From: Nitrosopumilales archaeon
GTDB lineage: Archaea > Thermoproteota > Nitrososphaeria > Nitrososphaerales > Nitrosopumilaceae
DNA: 11,090 nucleotides
Assembly: GCA_016176745.1 (NCBI GenBank)
Contig: JACOWO010000128.1
Location: 1 to 11,090, forward strand
Reading direction: 5' to 3'
The notes under the pieces are model-generated. The model saw only the letters and a program-made list of their open reading frames with translations. It was not told the origin of the DNA and did not search any database. Of the stretch, positions 1 to 4,563 are shown one piece after another. Every line of letters starts with the position of its first letter. Within the stretch, counting starts at the first letter, position 1. The translations under genes were made by a program, and so were the position numbers.

Positions 1-2
1 TA

Positions 3-335
3 GAATGGCTCAACGGCGAGGCAAAAAAGCAGGAAAAAAAGTTTGAGGCAAGGCTATACGATTATGAGATCACGACGCAGAATTTTGGATCATTTGAGAT
101 GTTTTCATGGATTGGAGATGTAAACGTTGCAAGGGAGCTAGTTGTAAGGGCAAGCAATCGATTCAAAATAAAAGTTATTGAGGGTAGTTACAAGCCTAAA
201 GAAAGAATATTCAAGACAAAAAAGTCAGACTATGCAATGGTAAGACGAGGCGACAAAGTTATTGGCCGTCTAGAATTTGAAACACCTATGCTAGGGTCTT
301 CTAAATGGAAATTAAAAGCAGAGGAAAGAAGATAG
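3..335 (+). CDS. C-terminal part of an unrecognised protein (5' end outside window)
   Basis: The reading frame is open from the first full codon at base 3 to a TAG at 333-335, giving 110 visible residues. An internal ATG at 99 exists, but the 32 codons before it are open and protein-like (charged, Lys/Glu-rich, then a Tyr/Phe-containing stretch), so the gene very likely begins before the window. The visible part mixes short hydrophobic stretches with many Lys and Arg and ends in a basic tail. There is no Cys cluster, no membrane helix and no motif I recognise. The stop lies three bases before the ATG of the hydroxyacid dehydrogenase, so the two are probably co-transcribed. Function is unknown. 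Confidence 0.7.
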   Translation, partial: EWLNGEAKKQEKKFEARLYDYEITTQNFGSFEMFSWIGDVNVARELVVRASNRFKIKVIEGSYKPKERIFKTKKSDYAMVRRGDKVIGRLEFETPMLGSSKWKLKAEERR

Positions 336-338
336 AGT

Positions 339-1193
339 ATGACCAGAGTTGGAATTATTGGCACAGGAATGCTTGGCAGTGCTGTTGGCATGCACCTCTT
401 GGATTCTGGGTTTGAGTTAACTGCATACAATAGAACAAAAAGCAAAACAATCGAGCTTGCAAAAAAAGGAGCCAAGATAGTTGATTTTCCAAAAGATGTT
501 GCAAGTTCATCAGATGTTGTAATTACTATAGTAAAAAATGCAGATGCAGTAAAGGATGTATCGTTTGGAAATAACGGCATTGTAGAAGGAAGACATGACG
601 GCCTAGTTGTAGCCGATATGAGCACAATAAATCCAGTGGAATCAAAAATTATTGCAAAAAAGTTTTCAGAGCATGGCATAACTATGCTTGATATTCCTGT
701 CATGGGCGGACCAAATGTTGCAATTGACGGCAAGCTTGTAATGATGGTCTCTGGAGATAAAATAATTTTTGAAAAATATCGCAAGGTCTTTGATACTATA
801 TCAAATCAGATATTTTTTCTTGGAGAAGTTGGTACAGCTCACGCTGTAAAGCTTGCAATGAATATCCAGATAGCATTGCTTGCACTTGCCATTTCTGAAG
901 GAATAACGCTTGCAAGGGGAGCAAATGTAGATCCTGAGATATTTTTGAAGATACTAAATTCAACTTATTTTAAGACAGGGATGAGTGAAAACAAGGCATA
1001 CAAGATGATAAAGGGCAGCTTTGAGCCGACATTTACCCTGACTAACCTAAAAAAGGATTTAGATACGATAAATGAGGCTGCAAGGGCTTTTGGTGTCAAT
1101 CTTCCAATCAGTGCCAAGGCAAATGAAATTTTTCAAAAAGCAGTTGATTATACGGCGATTTTAGCTTATATCAAGCAATTAAAACAAAAATAA
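339..1193 (+). CDS. NAD(P)-dependent beta-hydroxyacid dehydrogenase (3-hydroxyisobutyrate dehydrogenase family)
   Basis: This 284-residue protein has the usual family length and motif order. The Rossmann loop G8-T-G10-M-L-G13 is followed at the end of the second strand by N31-R32-T33, a pattern that in this family usually goes with NADP(H) rather than NAD. A DMSTINP segment (93-99) is the substrate-site Ser/Thr motif, and PVMGGP (120-125) is the conserved glycine loop. GTAHAVKLAMN (165-175) carries the catalytic Lys171 and Asn175, and KKD at 238-240 is the late conserved Lys-Asp. The expected reaction is reversible oxidation of a beta-hydroxyacid, or reduction of a semialdehyde such as succinic or glyoxylic semialdehyde; the sequence does not settle the substrate. 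The ATG at 339 sits three bases after the upstream stop, suggesting an operon. Archaeal members are often annotated 6-phosphogluconate dehydrogenase NAD-binding, but the protein is too short for a true Gnd. Confidence 0.9.
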   Translation: MTRVGIIGTGMLGSAVGMHLLDSGFELTAYNRTKSKTIELAKKGAKIVDFPKDVASSSDVVITIVKNADAVKDVSFGNNGIVEGRHDGLVVADMSTINPVESKIIAKKFSEHGITMLDIPVMGGPNVAIDGKLVMMVSGDKIIFEKYRKVFDTISNQIFFLGEVGTAHAVKLAMNIQIALLALAISEGITLARGANVDPEIFLKILNSTYFKTGMSENKAYKMIKGSFEPTFTLTNLKKDLDTINEAARAFGVNLPISAKANEIFQKAVDYTAILAYIKQLKQK

Positions 1194-1221
1194 TGTTACA
1201 GAATGTGATTTTTGCTAACTC

Positions 1222-1230
1222 TTTTTAAAA
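1222..1230 (+). promoter_or_regulatory. TATA box for the SDR gene
   Basis: TTTTTAAAA ends 22 bases before the ATG at 1252. In archaea transcription starts about 25 bases after the TATA centre, so the message would begin at or very near the ATG (leaderless). It lies in the 58-base gap after the dehydrogenase stop, indicating that the SDR gene has its own promoter. Confidence 0.55.
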
Positions 1231-1251
1231 TGCCTATACCCATTTACTAGT

Positions 1252-2013
1252 ATGCGATTAAAGGACAAAGTCGCAATAGTGACAGGTGCCTCAAGTGATA
1301 TTGGCGCAAGTATTGTAAAGCGATTTGTCGATGAAGGAGCCAGAGTTGTTTTGCTTGGACGAAATTTGGAATCACTAGAGAAAACGCGAAATTCTGTCTC
1401 CAAAAAAAACGCTACAGTTTCAATGTCTTGTGATATTACAAATGAGTCACATGTACTTCAGACGATTGACCAAATAGCTTCTACTTATGGCAGGATTGAT
1501 ATTTTAGTAAACAATGCGGGTGCAATCAATGATCCTGTTCATTTCCATGAGATGTCAGATTCTGATATTATGAATTTGATAAATGTGAACATGCTTGGAG
1601 TCTTCAAGATGACAAAAGCTGTTGTAGTAAAGATGCTTGAAAGAAAGGGAGGATGTATTATCAACATTGGTTCAATTTCAAGTGAGCGTGCAATTCCAAA
1701 AGTTCATCTTGCCGTTTATTCTGCAACAAAAGCTGCAGTTTCAATGTTTACAAAAGCTATTGCAGTAGAATATGCTCGAAAAAATATTCGATGCAACTGC
1801 ATCAATCCAGGAATTATCAAATCTGGCATGATAAAGCCTTACCTTGATGATCCTGAGGCAAGAAAGGTTTTAGAAAACAGACAGCCACTAAATCGAATTG
1901 GCGAGCCTGTCGATGTTGCAAATGCCGCAGTCAATTTAGCTTCAGATGAAGCAAATTGGGTTACAGGAATTATTCTTAACATTGACGGCGGCAAGTCGGC
2001 ATCTGAGGGCTAG
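1252..2013 (+). CDS. Short-chain dehydrogenase/reductase (FabG-like SDR)
   Basis: A classical SDR of 253 residues, the normal length for the FabG/glucose dehydrogenase group. The nucleotide loop is TGASSDIG (11-18), with Asp16 where most members have the middle Gly of TGxxxGxG. Arg38 after the second strand suggests NADP(H). NNAG lies at 87-90 and the structural Asn at 113. The catalytic set is Ser143, Tyr156 and Lys160 (YSATK), with the expected 13- and 4-residue spacings. NPG (185-187) and the C-terminal TGIILNIDGG (238-247) are also typical. It would reduce or oxidise a carbonyl/alcohol pair in the cytoplasm. Archaea lack a bacterial fatty-acid synthase, so a 3-oxoacyl-ACP role should not be assumed. 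The adjacent hydroxyacid dehydrogenase hints at related small-acid or acyl chemistry, which is only inference. Its TAG overlaps the TAG of the convergent DUF99 gene. Confidence 0.92.
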   Translation: MRLKDKVAIVTGASSDIGASIVKRFVDEGARVVLLGRNLESLEKTRNSVSKKNATVSMSCDITNESHVLQTIDQIASTYGRIDILVNNAGAINDPVHFHEMSDSDIMNLINVNMLGVFKMTKAVVVKMLERKGGCIINIGSISSERAIPKVHLAVYSATKAAVSMFTKAIAVEYARKNIRCNCINPGIIKSGMIKPYLDDPEARKVLENRQPLNRIGEPVDVANAAVNLASDEANWVTGIILNIDGGKSASEG

Positions 2014-2582
2014 CCCAAGAGTATTGTTTTTGCCAAAAGCTGCGCGACTCGTAGCGGTTCTGGGATTGAACCCTGCAATGTTAAATCATTTAAGAGCATG
2101 CTAGCCTCTTCTACGGTACAGCCTTCATTTCTTGTGTAAATTTGGCTTGAAGTGCCTAACGTGACTTTGTGTCGAGGTCCCAATTTTTTGTATGCTTGTA
2201 ATTTTGTTTCATACGAGTTTGGAAAATGTTGTTTTATCGCCTCTTCAATTCCTGACGAGTCTTGATACGTTACACCAATGACAGGTAGATTTAGCGAGTT
2301 TGAAATTTTTTTGACATCTACAATGTTATACATTGAGATAATTATTCCTGAAATAAGCAAATAGCTAATGTCTTGCCTGTCTAGTTTTTGATACATCTGC
2401 AAAATCTCATCTGTTGCGTCGTTTCCTTCCAGTGTGGTTTTTCCAAAGACAAATCCATCTATTATAAAATCACGCCGCATGACAACGCCTGCAAGTATGG
2501 ATTTTTTTGAGTTTTGAGAAAAGCTTTCTGCTATGGCTAGTCCGCGCAGGCCCTTTTTTTCAAGATGAAGGTGCTTTATCAT
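2010..2582 (-). CDS. DUF99 (UPF0215) protein, endonuclease V-like fold
   Basis: The 190-residue product matches the archaeal DUF99 family in order and length. AGVVMRRDFIIDGFVFG (31-47) fits the family's GVVxRG...DG strand, followed by EGNDATDEI (52-60). Then come LLISGIIISMYNIVDVKKIS (75-94) in place of the usual LDGIT.AGFNVVD, LPVIGVTY (99-106), and the C-terminal signature IPEPLRVAQLLAKT (173-186). The family is structurally related to endonuclease V but its function is not established. This copy looks divergent at a presumed active-site position: the early IDD motif seems to be AES (18-20), and the AGFN motif is SMYN. It may therefore have lost nuclease chemistry. The start at 2582 lies inside the end of a small membrane-protein gene, so translational coupling is likely. 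Confidence 0.85.
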   Translation of the reverse strand: MIKHLHLEKKGLRGLAIAESFSQNSKKSILAGVVMRRDFIIDGFVFGKTTLEGNDATDEILQMYQKLDRQDISYLLISGIIISMYNIVDVKKISNSLNLPVIGVTYQDSSGIEEAIKQHFPNSYETKLQAYKKLGPRHKVTLGTSSQIYTRNEGCTVEEASMLLNDLTLQGSIPEPLRVAQLLAKTILLG

Positions 2583-2685
2583 TTTTCTTCCTCAGGTACT
2601 TTTGATACACAAGACATGAAATGACTGCTACCATGACTGTAATCGCAGACCAGATAACAAAGGAAATAACATTAGATTCGTCCAT
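2560..2685 (-). CDS. Small single-helix membrane protein (41 residues)
   Basis: An ATG at 2683-2685 opens a 41-codon frame ending in TGA at 2560-2562, overlapping the DUF99 start by 23 bases in another frame. The product has an acidic N-terminus (MDESN), one hydrophobic stretch at about 6-27 (VISFVIWSAITVMVAVISCLV), and then a basic tail (QKYLRKKNDK). By the positive-inside rule the N-terminus would face outside. A good TATA-like box lies 23 bases upstream. The helix, charge pattern, promoter and gene overlap together make this a believable gene, though at this length composition alone proves little. No family is recognised. Single-helix microproteins often act as accessory subunits of membrane complexes, but nothing here shows a partner. 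Confidence 0.6.
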   Translation of the reverse strand: MDESNVISFVIWSAITVMVAVISCLVYQKYLRKKNDKAPSS

Positions 2686-2707
2686 AGGTTCAAGCTACCA
2701 TTTTAGG

Positions 2708-2715
2708 TATTATAA
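2708..2715 (-). promoter_or_regulatory. TATA box for the small membrane protein / DUF99 pair
   Basis: Read on the minus strand this is TTATAATA, ending 23 bases before the ATG at 2685, the spacing expected for a leaderless archaeal message. It would drive both the small membrane protein and DUF99. It sits in the 87-base gap shared with the divergent gene at 2773, for which only a weaker AT-rich element (about 2739-2747) is visible. Confidence 0.5.
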
Positions 2716-2772
2716 CATAAGTCTTTGAAATTAAAGCCGATAATTTTGGAATAAAATAAATACATTTAGCAT

Positions 2773-2991
2773 ATGCCAGATGTTATGCCAGAGATAGTTT
2801 GTGAGGTCTGTGGGAAACGGATGTTCCATGAAAATGTAGATACTCTGAAAATCGAGGACGCCGTACACAAAAAGTTCTGTCGTAAAGATGGAGGATCATA
2901 CAGCTATATGCATCGAGATCAACAGCATAACACCCCAATGGATACTGAAAGAGAAGTTGATACAGATGGCAAGCCTGTCTTAAAGAGATAA
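2773..2991 (+). CDS. Small Cys/His protein, probable zinc-binding (hypothetical)
   Basis: A 72-residue protein with Cys10-x2-Cys13 near the start and His32-x3-Cys36 later, enough for one four-ligand metal site. His19 and His47 are spare candidates. The segment CEVCGKRMFHEN resembles the knuckle of a treble-clef or C2HC-type finger. The C-terminal third is polar and rich in Asp, Glu, Lys and Arg and is probably disordered. No wider family is recognised. ATG 2773 is preferred over the in-frame ATG at 2785 because it leaves the finger intact and lies close to the divergent promoter region. The flavoprotein gene begins 33 bases after its stop and in the same frame, so the two are probably co-transcribed. 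Confidence 0.65.
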   Translation: MPDVMPEIVCEVCGKRMFHENVDTLKIEDAVHKKFCRKDGGSYSYMHRDQQHNTPMDTEREVDTDGKPVLKR

Positions 2992-3024
2992 ATTTCATTT
3001 TATGTTTTAGAAATTCCTGAAGAG

Positions 3025-4239
3025 TTGAATATACAATTTGATGTAGTAATAGTTGGAGCAGGGCCTGCTGGCGCATCTGCAGCATATAGCGCTGCAAAAA
3101 ACAATTGTAGCGTAGCCTTGCTTGAAAAGGAAGAGACTGTAGCGCAAACAGTTCGCACAAGTGGCGTAACATGGATAGAAGATGCAAAATCTTTTGGAAT
3201 TCCTAGTGATTATTACAATCCAATAAAACATTATACATTTTGTTCGCCAAACAACGAAGTAACAATAAGCGATACCAGGCCACGTGCTGCAGTGCTAGAT
3301 GTGAGAAAAACATATCGATTCTTGGCAGAACAGGCCATCAAAGAAGGCGCCACACTCTTTGTTAACGCCAATGCAACAAGTGTAGTTACAGATTCTAGTG
3401 GAAAAATTACTGGCATCAAGGCTAGTTTGGCAAAAGAAGAGATTGTTTTTCAATCAAGAGTTGTAATAGATGCAAGTGGTTTTCAATCGATTATAGCAAA
3501 ATCATTAGGCCTTGTATCACAGTGGAAAAAATTTGGTGCAGGTGCAGAGTATGAAGCAACTGTTGAAAACATTGATTCAGATACGTGGTACCTCATGGTT
3601 GGCCAACAATATTCTCCTTCTGGATATGCATGGATTTTTCCAGTTGGTGACAATAAAGTACGGATAGGAGTAGGCGTTGGAAAACCTGATTCTAGCGTTG
3701 ATCCTACTCAGAGACTAGACGAGATTATAGAAAAAAAGTTAGGCCCCATCAAAAAGCTTGGAAAGATAACACCTATTGAGTTTCATTATGGACTTATACC
3801 AAATGATGGATTGACTAGAAAAACTGTATACGACAATTTGATGTTAGTTGGAGATTCTGCAGGATATGCAAATCCGCTGGTTCTAGAGGGCATAAGATAT
3901 GCCATAAAGTTTGGGAGAATAGCAGGTAAAGTAGCTGCAGATGCCATCAAAGCAAATGATACATCAGAAAAAATGTTATCAAAGTATGAAGAAAATTGGC
4001 GAAAATCAATCTCATCAAAGATAAACTCTGCATACAAGGTACAAAACAGATGGATTGGACTATCAGATGAGCAATGGGACAAGGAAATCGAAATTATAAA
4101 CGAGCTAAGTGCAGACGAGTTTCTTGATTTTATTAGAGCCGATTTTGGTTTATCAAGTATAGTTAGGCTTGCCGCACATCACCCAAGGCTAGCAGTAAGG
4201 CAGTTATTTAGTATGATAAAAACGGCACAAAAAAACTAG
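3025..4239 (+). CDS. Geranylgeranyl reductase family flavoprotein
   Basis: The 404-residue product is an FAD-dependent oxidoreductase of the geranylgeranyl reductase family. The FAD-binding loop GAGPAG is at 11-16, with Glu34 closing the second strand. VVIDASGFQS (146-155) is the second FAD motif, and LVGDSAGYANP (274-284) is the GD motif contacting FAD. PSGYAWIFP (198-206) fits the PxxYxWxFP substrate-pocket signature of archaeal geranylgeranyl reductases. Such enzymes saturate isoprenoid double bonds of archaeal lipids or quinones at the inner membrane face. Archaea of this type usually carry several paralogues, so the exact substrate is open. Where many members have an Arg-Cys-Gly near residue 45, this one has R-T-S-G (44-47). 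The start is TTG at 3025: no ATG or GTG lies between the upstream TAA and the FAD loop, and GAAGAG just before it could serve as a ribosome site. Confidence 0.85.
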   Translation: MNIQFDVVIVGAGPAGASAAYSAAKNNCSVALLEKEETVAQTVRTSGVTWIEDAKSFGIPSDYYNPIKHYTFCSPNNEVTISDTRPRAAVLDVRKTYRFLAEQAIKEGATLFVNANATSVVTDSSGKITGIKASLAKEEIVFQSRVVIDASGFQSIIAKSLGLVSQWKKFGAGAEYEATVENIDSDTWYLMVGQQYSPSGYAWIFPVGDNKVRIGVGVGKPDSSVDPTQRLDEIIEKKLGPIKKLGKITPIEFHYGLIPNDGLTRKTVYDNLMLVGDSAGYANPLVLEGIRYAIKFGRIAGKVAADAIKANDTSEKMLSKYEENWRKSISSKINSAYKVQNRWIGLSDEQWDKEIEIINELSADEFLDFIRADFGLSSIVRLAAHHPRLAVRQLFSMIKTAQKN

Positions 4240-4254
4240 ATTTAGAAAATAAAG

Positions 4255-4470
4255 TTATGCAAGTGACAAAAAGTTTCGTTGCATTCTAAAGGGGTCTGCA
4301 AAATTATTTTTATAGTAAATCTTTATCATAGATAGACAATTTTCATGTGATTGTTCTAGAGTTTGCTTGCCACAGTTTACACAGATCATGCTTGTTGCCT
4401 TTTTACATTCGGCGCAAAGCGTACGCTTTGTAAGGCTTCCACCACATATTCTACATGATTCGTCTGGCAT
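4255..4470 (-). CDS. Small Cys-rich zinc-ribbon-like protein (hypothetical)
   Basis: A 71-residue protein with three CxxC knuckles: Cys6/Cys9, Cys19/Cys22 and Cys30/Cys33, plus His42 and Cys45. That is enough for two metal sites, probably zinc. The spacing resembles double zinc-ribbon or B-box-like small proteins, but I cannot name a family. The remainder (about 46-71) is basic and aromatic (IYYKNNF, FRMQRNF) and could bind RNA, DNA or a partner. The ATG at 4470 is supported by a TATA-like box about 30 bases upstream. The gene is convergent with the flavoprotein gene, with only 15 bases between the two stops. Confidence 0.7.
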   Translation of the reverse strand: MPDESCRICGGSLTKRTLCAECKKATSMICVNCGKQTLEQSHENCLSMIKIYYKNNFADPFRMQRNFLSLA

Positions 4471-4500
4471 TTCTTTTCAAAAATATGCCCTGAAATTTGC

Positions 4501-4508
4501 ATTTAAAA
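4501..4508 (-). promoter_or_regulatory. TATA box for the small Cys-rich gene
   Basis: The minus-strand sequence TTTTAAAT ends about 30 bases before the ATG at 4470, giving a very short leader. It lies in the 93-base gap after the solute-binding protein gene. This gap contains nothing else I can support. Confidence 0.5.
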
Positions 4509-4563
4509 CTTAGGCATAATTTATCTGTGATTCTACATTGAAAATTAATTGTCACAAGCTAAA

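Noticed and set aside
230..784. 184-codon open frame on the minus strand
   Set aside because: It is antisense to the well-supported hydroxyacid dehydrogenase, and its translation has no recognisable motif.
2989..3024. Stop-codon readthrough joining the small Cys/His protein to the flavoprotein
   Set aside because: The frame match is suggestive, but 11 ordinary codons lie between them with no sign of a readthrough signal, and the flavoprotein FAD loop sits at the expected distance from the TTG start.
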